Origin: Microbacterium allomyrinae
Lineage (GTDB): Bacteria > Actinomycetota > Actinomycetes > Actinomycetales > Microbacteriaceae
DNA length: 64,000 bases
Assembly: GCF_020682705.1 (NCBI RefSeq)
Contig: NZ_JAGTTN010000003.1
Span: 434,001 to 498,000 of the forward strand
Direction: 5' to 3'
In this document: piece by piece, positions 17,315-28,079 of the stretch
Numbering within the stretch: position 1 is the stretch's first letter
How the letters are laid out: each line of letters starts with the position of its first letter
Position numbers and translations under genes: made by a program
Notes under the pieces: generated by a model
Seen by the model: the letters and a program-made list of their open reading frames with translations, nothing else
Told to the model about the DNA's origin: nothing
Databases searched by the model: none

Positions 17315-17376
17315 GTGCGGCAGTTTCCTGCGAGTGCGCCGTCGCGCGACGCAGCGCTCGCAGGAAAGTGCCGCAC
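17315..17376. repeat. 62-bp palindromic repeat, copy 2
   Basis: GTGCGGCAG followed by TTTCCTGCGAGTGCGCCGTC, the turn, and the complementary arm ending AGTGCCGCAC. The stem has a few mismatches near the centre. It lies upstream of the AbiEi/DUF559-like gene. The 373 bp from 17225 to 17597 hold no gene, only repeats. Confidence 0.85.
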
Positions 17377-17424
17377 AAGCATCCGACCACGCCCGCACAA
17401 GCTTCCGCCGCACAAGCATCCGAC

Positions 17425-17460
17425 CGTCGAGCGACGCAGCATTCGCAGGAACTGCCGCAC
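17425..17460. repeat. Half copy of the 62-bp palindrome, with flanking direct repeats
   Basis: Only the right arm is present (CGTCGAGCGACGCAGC through ACTGCCGCAC). A 19-bp direct repeat GCCGCACAAGCATCCGACC occurs twice between copy 2 and this half copy (about 17370-17389 and 17408-17425). This suggests decay or slippage after duplication. Confidence 0.7.
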
Positions 17461-17504
17461 TCGCAGGGAGGCATAGGGCGCCGGAGCACGGGCCTGGCAC
17501 ACAC

Positions 17505-17543
17505 CGGCCCGCACCACGGGCCCGCACCAGGGGCCCGCATCAG
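17505..17543. repeat. 13-bp GC-rich tandem repeat, three units
   Basis: CGGCCCGCACCAC, GGGCCCGCACCAG and GGGCCCGCATCAG follow one another without gaps, then GC-rich degenerate sequence runs to the kdpE stop. No coding function is seen. Confidence 0.75.
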
Positions 17544-17597
17544 GGCCGGGGGCCGGGCCGGCAGAACGGCCCGGCACCAGGGGCCAGCAGCCGGGTG

Positions 17598-18275
17598 TCA
17601 GGCGCCGAGCACGAGGCGGTAGCCCATGCCGGCCTCGGTGAGCAGGTGCGCGGGGCGCGCCGGGTCGCGCTCGAGCTTCTTGCGCAGCTGCGAGAGGTAG
17701 AGCCGCAGGTACCCGGTATCGGTCACCTGCTCCGTGCCCCAGATGTCCTTGAGCAGTGCCTGGCGCGTCACGAGCGACCCGGGATTGCGCACGAGCGCCT
17801 CGAGGATGCGCCACTCGGTGGGCGTCAGGTGCACGCGCTCGCCGCTTCGCGTGACCGAGGTCGCCGCGAGGTCGACCGTCACGTCGCCGAAGGTCACGAC
17901 GGGATCATCGGATGCCGAGACCGCACGTCGCGACAGCGCCCGAAGTCGCGCGAGCAGCTCGTCGATCTGGAACGGCTTCGTGACGAAGTCGTCGGCTCCG
18001 GCATCCAGCGCCTCCACCTTGTCGGCGGACCCGGTGCGACCAGACACGACGATGATCGGGATACTCGTCCAGCCGCGGAGTGCGTGGATGACCTGCACGC
18101 CGTCGAGCCGCGGCATCCCGAGATCGAGCACCACGATGTCGGGGCGGCGGCTCGCCGCGAGAGTGATGGCGGCGGCGCCGTCGGGCGCCGCGATGACCTC
18201 GTATCCGTGCGCGGCGAGGGTGATGCGCAGGGCGCGCACCAGCTGCGGATCGTCGTCGGCGATGAGCACCTTCAC
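17598..18275 (-). CDS. kdpE: KdpE-type OmpR-family response regulator
   Basis: A 225-residue receiver plus winged-helix protein. The acidic pocket is DDD (7-9), the phosphoacceptor Asp51 and the conserved Lys100. The output domain (about 130-225) carries LTPTEWRILEALVRNPGSLV and the KdpE-like stretch near GYLRLYLSQLRKKLE. It overlaps the kinase gene by 4 nt. In other bacteria KdpE activates kdpFABC; that operon is not in the window, so its target may differ. The KimA-type potassium importer nearby is a candidate. Confidence 0.85.
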   Translation of the reverse strand: MKVLIADDDPQLVRALRITLAAHGYEVIAAPDGAAAITLAASRRPDIVVLDLGMPRLDGVQVIHALRGWTSIPIIVVSGRTGSADKVEALDAGADDFVTKPFQIDELLARLRALSRRAVSASDDPVVTFGDVTVDLAATSVTRSGERVHLTPTEWRILEALVRNPGSLVTRQALLKDIWGTEQVTDTGYLRLYLSQLRKKLERDPARPAHLLTEAGMGYRLVLGA

Positions 18276-19753
18276 GACGGGTCGCCCTTCGGCGCGATAG
18301 TGCCGGATGCCGCCGCCCGCGGCAGCGCGATGACCATGGTGAGTCCGCCCCCGGGGGTGGTCTCGGGGGTGAGGGTGCCGCCCATGCCTTCGGTGAATCC
18401 CTTCGACAGGGCGAGTCCGAGCCCCAGGCCCGTGCCGTTGTCGGTGTCGCCGAGACGCTGGAACGGCGCGAACATGTCATCGTGGCGCTCGGGTGCGATT
18501 CCGGGACCGTGGTCGATGACGCGCAGCTGGATCGCCTCGCGGACGGATGCCGCCGACACTCTGACCCGCGAGTCCGAGGGAGCGTGGCGCACGGCGTTCG
18601 CGAGCACGTTGACCACGACACGCTGCAGCAGCACGGCGTCGGCGAGCATCGGTCCGAGGTCGGGGTCGAGGTCGAGCTCGACGCCGTCGGGGCCGGCGCC
18701 CAGCTCGTCCACTGCGGCCAGCACGACATCCGCGACGTCGACGGGGGACAGCGATACCGCGAGGACGCCGGCCTGCACGCGGCTGACATCGAGCAGGTCG
18801 GTGACCAGCGTCGACAGCGTCGTCAGCGACTCGTCGGCGGTCTCGAGCAGCTCGGCGGTGTCATCGGGCGAGAGTCCCGCACCGGCCGCGCGCAGACCGC
18901 CGACCGCGGCCACTGCGGCAGCGAGAGGGCGTCGCAGGTCGTGGCTCACCGCCGACAGCAGGGCGGCACGGACGCGATCCGTCTCGGCGAGCACATCGGC
19001 CGCGCGGGCGCTCTCGGCGAGTTCGGAGCGCTCCAGCGCCGCTCCGAGCTGGGCGACCACGACCTCCAGCAGGCGCCGCTCCGAGGCATCCAGATTCCCG
19101 CCGTGCAATTCGAGATTCGCGACCGGTGTGCGGGCGGTGCCGTGCCCGATCGGCACCGTGATCACGCGCCCGTCGGGGACGGGTTCGCCGTCGGTCGCGA
19201 GCACCGTGCCGTCGGCGGCGACCAGGCGCACGCCGGTCATGCCGAACGCCTCGCGGGCCTTCGAGACCAGGGTGGGAGCCGCACTCTCGCCGCGTAGGAC
19301 GCTTCCGGCGACAGCGGTGAGCAGCTCCGCCTCGGCGGCGGCGCGCGACGCGGCCCGCTCGCGCCGGGCCGCCTGATCGACGATGTAGCTCACCAGCATC
19401 GCGATCACGACGTAGAGGAACAGCGCCCAGAGGTGCAGGGGGTCGGCGATCGCGACCTGGAACTGCGGCGCCACGAACAGGTAGTCGAGCGTGAGGCCCG
19501 AGAGCACCGCGGCGAACACGGCCGGCCAGATGCCGCCGATGAGCGCAACGATCACGACCAGCAGCTGGAAGGCCAGCACTTCGGACGTGATCGACTCGGG
19601 GGTGCGCACCGAGTACAGCAGCCAGGTGAGGAGGGGACCGCCGATGATCGCCACCGCGAAGCCGAGAGCCACGCGGCGTCGAGTGAGTGCTCCGCCCGTC
19701 ATGCGGGGGAGAACGCGAAGAGTGCCGGTCGCGGGCCGGCTCGAGGCCTGCAC
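18272..19753 (-). CDS. Short KdpD-like sensor histidine kinase
   Basis: A 493-residue kinase. It has a DUF4118 four-helix membrane block at about 28-126 as in KdpD, a GAF-like region at about 140-240, then a histidine kinase core with phosphoacceptor His271 (SHDLRRPLA) and ATP-lid motifs near the C-terminus (GTGLGLGLALSKG). The N-terminal KdpD and Usp domains of full KdpD are absent, so it is a truncated-architecture sensor. GTG 19753 lies 6 nt after a TAGGAT box, supporting a leaderless start. It is coupled to the response regulator by an ATGA. Confidence 0.85.
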   Translation of the reverse strand: MQASSRPATGTLRVLPRMTGGALTRRRVALGFAVAIIGGPLLTWLLYSVRTPESITSEVLAFQLLVVIVALIGGIWPAVFAAVLSGLTLDYLFVAPQFQVAIADPLHLWALFLYVVIAMLVSYIVDQAARRERAASRAAAEAELLTAVAGSVLRGESAAPTLVSKAREAFGMTGVRLVAADGTVLATDGEPVPDGRVITVPIGHGTARTPVANLELHGGNLDASERRLLEVVVAQLGAALERSELAESARAADVLAETDRVRAALLSAVSHDLRRPLAAAVAAVGGLRAAGAGLSPDDTAELLETADESLTTLSTLVTDLLDVSRVQAGVLAVSLSPVDVADVVLAAVDELGAGPDGVELDLDPDLGPMLADAVLLQRVVVNVLANAVRHAPSDSRVRVSAASVREAIQLRVIDHGPGIAPERHDDMFAPFQRLGDTDNGTGLGLGLALSKGFTEGMGGTLTPETTPGGGLTMVIALPRAAASGTIAPKGDPS

Positions 19754-19759
19754 GCCTGA

Positions 19760-19765
19760 ATCCTA
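19760..19765 (-). promoter_or_regulatory. Leaderless -10 box (TAGGAT) for kdpD-like gene
   Basis: TAGGAT on the minus strand ends 6 nt before GTG 19753. Confidence 0.5.
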
Positions 19766-20043
19766 GATCGACGGATGCCTCGTCCCGGCGTTCAGGGGCG
19801 CGCCCTCACGGAATCCATGCGGGGCGCGCGAGCCCTAAGACCTCCGTCCGCGGTGCGGATCGCCCGTGGGCGGAGGTACGGGATCTCCACACCGGCCGCA
19901 CACAGGTCGCCCCGCCTCCCGAGACCGCGGTCGCTCCCGCTCCGTCGCCGGGACGAGCAGCTCGCGCTCGGTGCCGGCGCCACGATCGTCGGCGGGGTGC
20001 GGGTACGACCGCCTCTCCGAGCGCGGGCGGTCGTGCGCTGCGG

Positions 20044-21821
<1,778 letters not shown>

Positions 21822-21879
21822 CTACGCGGGATGCCGCGCTCCGGGGCGGTTGCGACGGACGCGGGGGCGTGCCGGCTGC

Positions 21880-22140
21880 GGGGCTGCGGGGCCCGCTTCT
21901 CCGCGAACGGGTCTGCCCCGGGGCGGCCGTGTCACTTTGGGGCGGGGGATTCCCGTCCCGGGGTGGTGAATCCGCCCCGGGGCGGGCGGCGGCGCGGGGC
22001 TGCGGCGCGGGCGGGGGCGCGGGGCTGCGGGGGCCCGTTCCTCCGCGGACGGGTCTGCCCCGGGGCGGCCGTGTCACCTTGGGGCCGGGGATTCCCGCCC
22101 CGGGGCGGTGAATAAGCCCCGGGGCGGGCGGCGGCGCGGG
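21880..22140. repeat. Tandem duplication of a ~120-bp GC-extreme unit, period 141 bp
   Basis: Unit A starts at 21880 and unit B at 22021. They share GGGGCTGCGGGG, ACGGGTCTGCCCCGGGGCGG, CCGTGTCAC and GATTCCCG in order, with scattered differences. The spacer and tail are GGCGGG simple sequence to about 22200. The 399-bp gap between sufS and the KimA-type gene holds no convincing gene. Confidence 0.8.
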
Positions 22141-22211
22141 CGGGGCGGGCGGCGCGGGCGGGGCGGGCTGCGGCGCGGGCGCGCGGGCGACAGCAGGAAC
22201 CCGTGCCCCGG

Positions 22212-24377
22212 CTAGACCTTCGCAGGATCGGATGCCTCGGCCCCGGCCCCGGCCCCGGCACTCGGGTCCGTCGAGGGCTGCCCGGCGGTGCCGTCCGCCA
22301 CGGGAGGCCCGGCGGGACGCGACGCGCGGCGCCCATGACGTTCGATGGGCGGCGCCGGGCGTCCGGCGCGTTCGTCGCCGGGGAGTGGGCGGGATCGGCG
22401 GCCGTAGATGAGCTCGGTGGAGTCGAGCAGCCAGGGGACGAGGGTGATGGAGACGCCGTGCACGAGCATCAGCTGCTGCGCGATGCGCCGCGAGCGGCGG
22501 TTGTGCAGCAGCGATTCCCACCAGTGTCCGACGATGTATTGCGGCAGATAGACGGTGACGACCGCAGAGCCGTGCTGCTCGCGGTACTTCTTGATGAACT
22601 TCGCGACCGGGGAGGCGTAGGACCGGTACGGCGAATCGATGATCACGAGCTTCACCGGGATCCGGTGCTCGTCCCACTGCCGCTGCAGCTCGGCCACCTC
22701 CTCCTCGCTGACGGCCACGTGGACGGCGATGGTCTTGTCGTGCCGGGCGGCGAGGGCGTAGTCGATGGCCTTGATCACGGGCTTCTGCAGGCGGTTGACG
22801 AGAATGATCGCGAGGTCGCCCTCCGCTCCGAAATGCGTGGTGTCGTCGACGCGGATCTCGTGCTCGACGTCGCGGTAGTAGCGGCTCACGCCGATCATGA
22901 GCACGGCGAGCACAGGGATCGCGATGAACACCAGCCAGGCGCCGTGCGTGAACTTCGTGACCGTCACGATCACGAGCACGAACACGGTCATCGCGGCACC
23001 GACCGCGTTGATGACGAGGCCGCGGTACGCGGAGCGGCGCTCGGCGATCACGGATGCCGAGGCCGCGGCATCCGTCGACGTCTTCGGCAGGTTCCGCAGG
23101 ATCCTCCGCCAATGGCGCACCATGCCGATCTGGCCCAGGGAGAACGACACGAAGACGCCGATGATGTACAGCTGGATCAGCGTCGTCAGGTTCGCGCGAT
23201 AGACGATCAGCACGATGATCGCGGCGATGCCGAGCAGGATCATGCCGTTGGAGAACACCAGCCGGTCGCCCCGGGTGTTCATCGCCTTCGGCGCGTAGCC
23301 GTCGCGGGCGAGGACGGCGCCGAGCAGCGGAAAGCCGTTGAATGCGGTGTTGGCGGCGAGCAGCAGCACGCACGCGGTCGCCGCCTGGATGATGAAGAAC
23401 GGGATGGAGCCCAGCCCGAACGTGGCGCCCGCGACCTGCGCCATCAGGCTCGGCTGCGGCTGGGAGCAGTCGAAGCCGATGAGGTGGCACGCGTTCTCGG
23501 CGTAGTGCACCCCCGAGATGAGGGCCACCGCGGTCAGTCCCGCGAAGAGAAGGATCGCGATGCCGCCCATCAGGGTCAGGGTCGACTGGGCATTGCGCAC
23601 CTTGGGTCTGCGGAACGCGGGCACGCCGTTCGAGACGGCTTCGACGCCGGTCAGCGCCGAACAGCCCGACGAGAACGCCCGCAGCACCAGCAGGATCATC
23701 GCGGCCTGGGTGAGCTCCTCGCCCTGCACGCCGAACTCGGCGCTCGAGGCGACGGGCGGGTCGCCCATCGCCGTGCGTGCGAGCGCGACGACGATCATGA
23801 CGGCCACCGAGCCGATGAACACGTAGGTCGGGATCGCGAAGGCGAACGATGCCTCGCGAACCCCTCGCAGGTTCACGATGATGATGAGGATGACGAAGCC
23901 GACGGCCAGTTCGATGCGGGCGGGGTTGAGCTCGGGGATCGCCGAGATGATGTTGTCGACGCCCGACGCCACCGAGACGGCCACTGTCAGCACGTAGTCG
24001 ACGAGCAGGGCGGATGCCACGACCACGCCCGGCACTTCGCCGAGGTTGGTGCGCGCCACCTCGTAGTCACCCCCGCCCGACGGATAGGCCTTGATCAGCT
24101 GGCGATAGCTGACGACGACCACGATGAGCAGCAGCACGACGCCGCTCGCGACCCACGGGCTGAGCGCCAGGAACGCCGTGCCGCCGATCAGCAGGATCAT
24201 GAGAAGCTCCTGCGGCGCGTACGCGACGGAGCTCAGCGCATCGGACGCGAAGATCGGCAGCGCACGCCGTTTCGGCAGCAGCTGGTCGTCCATCTTCTCG
24301 GAGGTGAGCGGGTCGCCGAGGATGAGGCGCTTCGCCCGGGGCGGCGCGTCGTTCGGCTCGCGGCTTTCGTAGGTCAC
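22212..24377 (-). CDS. kimA: KimA-family high-affinity potassium importer
   Basis: A 721-residue APC-superfamily transporter. The N-terminal pattern (FASDALSSVAYAPQELL near 43-59, SYRQLIKAYPSGGGDYEV, LLVDYVLTVAVSVASG) matches KimA/YdaO proteins, proton-coupled K+ importers regulated by c-di-AMP. About 12 membrane helices end near residue 490. The rest is a cytoplasmic domain resembling a Usp fold, then a Pro/Ala/Gly-rich tail. The start is GTG 24377. No c-di-AMP riboswitch fits in the 98 bp before the divergent VanZ-like gene. Proximity to kdpDE suggests a shared K+ role, which is inference. Confidence 0.85.
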   Translation of the reverse strand: MTYESREPNDAPPRAKRLILGDPLTSEKMDDQLLPKRRALPIFASDALSSVAYAPQELLMILLIGGTAFLALSPWVASGVVLLLIVVVVSYRQLIKAYPSGGGDYEVARTNLGEVPGVVVASALLVDYVLTVAVSVASGVDNIISAIPELNPARIELAVGFVILIIIVNLRGVREASFAFAIPTYVFIGSVAVMIVVALARTAMGDPPVASSAEFGVQGEELTQAAMILLVLRAFSSGCSALTGVEAVSNGVPAFRRPKVRNAQSTLTLMGGIAILLFAGLTAVALISGVHYAENACHLIGFDCSQPQPSLMAQVAGATFGLGSIPFFIIQAATACVLLLAANTAFNGFPLLGAVLARDGYAPKAMNTRGDRLVFSNGMILLGIAAIIVLIVYRANLTTLIQLYIIGVFVSFSLGQIGMVRHWRRILRNLPKTSTDAAASASVIAERRSAYRGLVINAVGAAMTVFVLVIVTVTKFTHGAWLVFIAIPVLAVLMIGVSRYYRDVEHEIRVDDTTHFGAEGDLAIILVNRLQKPVIKAIDYALAARHDKTIAVHVAVSEEEVAELQRQWDEHRIPVKLVIIDSPYRSYASPVAKFIKKYREQHGSAVVTVYLPQYIVGHWWESLLHNRRSRRIAQQLMLVHGVSITLVPWLLDSTELIYGRRSRPLPGDERAGRPAPPIERHGRRASRPAGPPVADGTAGQPSTDPSAGAGAGAEASDPAKV

Positions 24378-24475
24378 GGCGGCCGATGTTACGCGCGGCG
24401 CGGACCCGGTGAGGGCCGGGGTGCGGCATCCTCACGAAATCCATGCGACTCGCCTCTCTCTGCGAAAATCAGGGC

Positions 24476-25573
24476 GTGGGCGACCAGGTGATCCTCGGCG
24501 CGCTCGCCGTCACCCTGGGGGTGGCCGTGGGCGTGCTGCTCTTCGTGCCGTTCGTCGCGCTCAGCTACCGGCGAAGCGGTGGATTCGGGTTCCGACGGTT
24601 CGTCGTGTGGGGCGCGGCGCTCGTCTATGCGATGGCGCTGTGGACCTACACCCTGCTGCCGCTGCCCGACCCCGACGCGCTGCGCTGCGCGGGGACGGGC
24701 CTGGACCCGTTCGCGTTCGTCGACGATGTGCGGGCGGCGCTCGGCCGATCGAGCGAGCCGCTGCGGGATCCGGCCGTCCTCCAGCTGCTGCTGAACGTGC
24801 TGCTGTTCGTGCCGCTGGGATTCTTCGTGCGCGTGCTCTGGGGACGCGGCATCGTCATCGCGCTCGCCGTGGGACTGGGGATGTCGGCGCTCGTCGAGAC
24901 CACGCAGCTCACCGGAGTCTGGGGCATCTACCCGTGCGCCTACCGGGTGTTCGACGTCGACGATCTGCTGACGAACACGCTGGGGGCCGTCATCGGCTCG
25001 ATGGTCGCTCTGGCGGTGCCGCGACGGCACTGGGGCGTGCCGAAGTTCGTCGACGCCGAGCAGCCGACGCCGATCACGCGGAGCCGGCGCTTCCTCGTGA
25101 TGCTCTGCGACGTGATCGGAGCGTGGCTGACGGCGGCCGCGGTCGCGCTCGTGTTCCAGCTCGCGCTCTACGCTCTCGGGGCCGACGCCGCAGTGAGAGA
25201 CGGATCGGCCGCGAACGTCGTCGGCGACGCCGTGTCGATCGCGGTCTGGTTCGTGGTGGTGCTCGCCACCGGGCGCAGCGTGGGCGATCTCGCGGTGCAG
25301 CTGCGGTACACCGGCGGCCCGCTGCCCGCGACGCTCGCGCGAACCCTCCGATTCGCCGGCGGCATCGGCGGCTACCTCGTGCTGTCCGCGCTCCCCGGCG
25401 CATGGGGCCTGGTCGCTGCGGCGTTCGCGGTGTCGTCGGTGGGTGTCATGCTCACCACGCCCGATCGCCGGGGGTTGCCGGGGATCGTCTCCGGGCAGCG
25501 GCTCATCGATGCCCGCGACCTGCGCGAGACGGATGCCGCGAACCCGCGCCCGCCCGCCGGGCCCGGTCGGTGA
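24476..25573 (+). CDS. VanZ-like membrane protein
   Basis: A 365-residue membrane protein with a VanZ domain in the first 190 residues: LWTYTLLPLPDP, NVLLFVPLGFFV, SALVETTQL and FDVDDLLTNTLGAVIG are characteristic. An RDD-like second membrane region (about 200-350) follows. VanZ proteins affect glycopeptide tolerance in some species, but most are of unknown function. GTG 24476 follows GAAAAT by 6 nt, a leaderless layout; an ATG 33 nt upstream gives a less hydrophobic N-terminus. Only 23 bp separate it from the convergent M20 gene. Confidence 0.8.
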   Translation: MGDQVILGALAVTLGVAVGVLLFVPFVALSYRRSGGFGFRRFVVWGAALVYAMALWTYTLLPLPDPDALRCAGTGLDPFAFVDDVRAALGRSSEPLRDPAVLQLLLNVLLFVPLGFFVRVLWGRGIVIALAVGLGMSALVETTQLTGVWGIYPCAYRVFDVDDLLTNTLGAVIGSMVALAVPRRHWGVPKFVDAEQPTPITRSRRFLVMLCDVIGAWLTAAAVALVFQLALYALGADAAVRDGSAANVVGDAVSIAVWFVVVLATGRSVGDLAVQLRYTGGPLPATLARTLRFAGGIGGYLVLSALPGAWGLVAAAFAVSSVGVMLTTPDRRGLPGIVSGQRLIDARDLRETDAANPRPPAGPGR

Positions 25574-25596
25574 GCGGGCGGTCGCGGAGGACGGGG

Positions 25597-26826
25597 CTAT
25601 GCGCTCGCGGGAGCGCCCAGGAACTCGCGCGCAGCAACGACCAGGGCGTCCACGCCACGGCTCAGCGTGGGCTGCAGCACCGGCGCGAAGAACGGGGAGT
25701 GGTTGGTGGGGATGTCGCGCTCGAGCGTTCCGGTGGCCTCGGCCGCTGCGAACGCCGCCGGGTCGACGCCACCCCAGAACCAGAAGACGAGAGGCGCGCC
25801 GGCTTCGCGGGCGAACCACGAGACGTCCTCGCTGCCGGTGAACATGCCCGGGTCGATCACCGTGCCGGCGCCGAACGCGGTGTCGAAGGCTTCGATGAGG
25901 CGTGTCGTCGCGGCGGCATCGTTGATCGTCGGCGGGAGCGAGTGGTCGGTGACGATGACCGGCGGCTCCTCGGCGCCCGACGCCTGCGCCTCGGCGCGGA
26001 CGATGCGTTCGACCTTCTCGAGCACGACCGCGCGGGCCGCGTCATCGGGGTACCGCAGGCTCAGCTCGAGCTTCGCCTCGGCGGGGATGATGTTGTTCTT
26101 GAGTCCGGCGTGGATCGATCCCACCGTGACCACGGCAACGTCGCGCGGGTCGACCTCGCGCGACACGATCGTCTGCAGCCGCATGACGGTGGCCGCAGCC
26201 ATGACGATCGGGTCGATCGTCGCCTGCGGGCGCGAGCCGTGGCCGCCTCGACCCAGCAGGGTGACGGTGAGGCCGTCGGATGCCGCCATCTGGGTGCCGC
26301 TGCGTACGCCGATCGTGCCGGCGGGCAGGGGTGTGACGTGCTGGCCCAGCACGATGTCGGGCGTGGGGAACCGGTCGAGCACACCGTCGGCGATCATCGC
26401 CTGCGACCCCGCGCCGTACTCCTCGGCGGGCTGGAAGACCGCGACGACGGTGCCGGACCACTGATCCTTGGTCGCCACCAGGCGCTCGAGGGCGCCCAGC
26501 AGCGCGGACACGTGCATGTCGTGCCCGCACGCGTGCATCACGGGCACGTCGGTGCCCGACGGGTCGGTGCCGCGCGCCGTGCTCGCGTACTCGAGTCCCG
26601 TCTGCTCGGGAACGGGGAGGGCATCCATGTCGGCACGCAGCCAGACGACGGGCCCCTCGCCGTTCTCGATCGCAGCGGCGACGCCCGTCTTGCCGATGCC
26701 CTCTTCGAAATCGATGCCGAGATCAGCCAGATGTGTCGTGATGACCCCCGCTGTCCGCGTCTCCTGGAACGACAGTTCCGGATGCCGATGCAGGTCGATG
26801 TAGAGCGCTTCGAGGTCGATGGTCAT
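25597..26826 (-). CDS. M20-family amidohydrolase (hippurate hydrolase-like)
   Basis: A 409-residue metal-dependent hydrolase of the M20D group, which cleaves N-acyl amino acids or related amides. The metal-site motifs include HRHPELSFQE near residue 13, RADMDALP near 64 and HACGHDMH near 100. The dimerisation domain occupies about 180-290. No signal peptide is seen. It stands alone between a VanZ-like gene and a LacI gene, so the substrate is not indicated. ATG 26826 gives the usual family length. Confidence 0.87.
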   Translation of the reverse strand: MTIDLEALYIDLHRHPELSFQETRTAGVITTHLADLGIDFEEGIGKTGVAAAIENGEGPVVWLRADMDALPVPEQTGLEYASTARGTDPSGTDVPVMHACGHDMHVSALLGALERLVATKDQWSGTVVAVFQPAEEYGAGSQAMIADGVLDRFPTPDIVLGQHVTPLPAGTIGVRSGTQMAASDGLTVTLLGRGGHGSRPQATIDPIVMAAATVMRLQTIVSREVDPRDVAVVTVGSIHAGLKNNIIPAEAKLELSLRYPDDAARAVVLEKVERIVRAEAQASGAEEPPVIVTDHSLPPTINDAAATTRLIEAFDTAFGAGTVIDPGMFTGSEDVSWFAREAGAPLVFWFWGGVDPAAFAAAEATGTLERDIPTNHSPFFAPVLQPTLSRGVDALVVAAREFLGAPASA

Positions 26827-26903
26827 GACGTCGAGCCTATCCGCGGGTCTGTCGGTCGACGTCCGGGGCGCCCTGCGATCAGGAAGGCGAGGAAGGAATA
26901 GCG

Positions 26904-27923
26904 TCAGTCGATGAGGCGGGCGGTCGAGCCGCGCACGATGAGCTCGTACGGCAGTTCGCCCGGCCGGTGCGTCGGCGCCTCGGCCTCGGAAGACTCCAGT
27001 TCCGCAAGGATGGCGTCGGCTGCGCGTTCGCCCTGCCCGAGCGGAAACTGGTCGACCGTGGTGAGACGGAAGAACTCGCCGAGCTCGTGGCCGTCGATGC
27101 CGACCACCGAGAGGTCCTCGGGGACGCGATAACCGAGTTCGCGGGCGGCGAGCAGAGCGCCGATGGCCATCTCGTCGGATGCCGCGAAGATCGCGGTGGG
27201 GCGTCCGCCGGGCTTGCCGAGCAGTTGCTTCGCGGCTCGGAAGCCACCTTCGATGGTGAAGTCCGCGGGCTCGAACAGCGACGGCTTCACCGTGATGCCG
27301 GCGTCGGCCAGCGCGAGTTCGAAGCCCTGCCGTCGATGCGTCGGAATGTGGAAGTCGATGTCGAACTCGGGGCTCGCGCCGATGTGGGCGATCTCGCGGT
27401 GGCCCAGCGCGAGCAGGTGCTCGGTGGCCAGACGGGCGACGGCGATATCGTCGACCGTCAGGGTGGTGAGTCTCGGGTTCGGTCCGCCGATCGCGATGAC
27501 GGGCAGATCGAGTTCGAGCAGGCGCTCGGTCTCTTCCTCGCCCAGCTCCAGCGATATCGCGATGACGCCGTCGACGCGCTGACGGCGCAGGAACGTGTCG
27601 AACACGTCATGGCGCGCCGTGCGGTCGGCGGTGAGGCTGTAGAGGGTGATGTCGTACCCGCGCTGCATGAGCGCGGAGGCGATGCCGCTGAGCACAGTGG
27701 AGAAGAACCAGCGGTCGAGGAACGGCACGAGCACGCCGATGTTGCGTGTTCGCCCCGAGGCGAGACTCGACGCCGACGCCGAGACCACATAGCCGAGGCT
27801 CTTCGCTGCCGCTTCGACCTTCGTCTTCGCGGCGACCGAGACGTGGCCGCGACCGCTCAGCGCGCGAGAGACCGTCGCCGTCGAGACGCCCGCCGTGCGG
27901 GCAACTTCATCGATGCCGACCAC
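26904..27923 (-). CDS. LacI-family regulator of the alpha-glucosidase
   Basis: A 339-residue repressor with an N-terminal LacI helix-turn-helix (VARTAGVSTATVSRALSG, about residues 6-23) and a periplasmic-binding-protein-like effector domain. GTG 27923 is chosen because a near-perfect AAAGGAGG lies just before it; an ATG seven codons upstream would place that site inside the coding region. It sits directly downstream of the GH13 alpha-glucosidase on the same strand. A LacI-type operator at 29775-29790 before that gene is its likely target. The effector is probably an alpha-glucoside. Confidence 0.88.
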   Translation of the reverse strand: MVGIDEVARTAGVSTATVSRALSGRGHVSVAAKTKVEAAAKSLGYVVSASASSLASGRTRNIGVLVPFLDRWFFSTVLSGIASALMQRGYDITLYSLTADRTARHDVFDTFLRRQRVDGVIAISLELGEEETERLLELDLPVIAIGGPNPRLTTLTVDDIAVARLATEHLLALGHREIAHIGASPEFDIDFHIPTHRRQGFELALADAGITVKPSLFEPADFTIEGGFRAAKQLLGKPGGRPTAIFAASDEMAIGALLAARELGYRVPEDLSVVGIDGHELGEFFRLTTVDQFPLGQGERAADAILAELESSEAEAPTHRPGELPYELIVRGSTARLID

Positions 27924-28079
27924 GTGTCCTCCTTTTACAGCCATCGGGCCCCAGCCCCGTCATCCGGCGGGCCTGCGACCGACGGACCGCCGGTCGGAGG
28001 TCGTTCGCGCGGCGGACGGAACCGCCCGCCGCGCGAGGCTCACTGCTGAGCCCCTTCCCGGCACGCGGCCGGGTCGGGT

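Noticed and set aside
17425..17460. CRISPR-like spacing of repeats near 17315-17460 and 32500-32609
   Set aside because: Units are palindrome arms of unequal length with no regular spacers and no cas genes nearby.
24378..24475. Possible c-di-AMP riboswitch before the KimA-type gene
   Set aside because: The intergenic region is under 100 bp and shows none of the conserved segments of that riboswitch.
27924..27944. ATG 27944 as the LacI start
   Set aside because: It would put the strong AAAGGAGG ribosome-binding site inside the coding sequence; GTG 27923 fits it.
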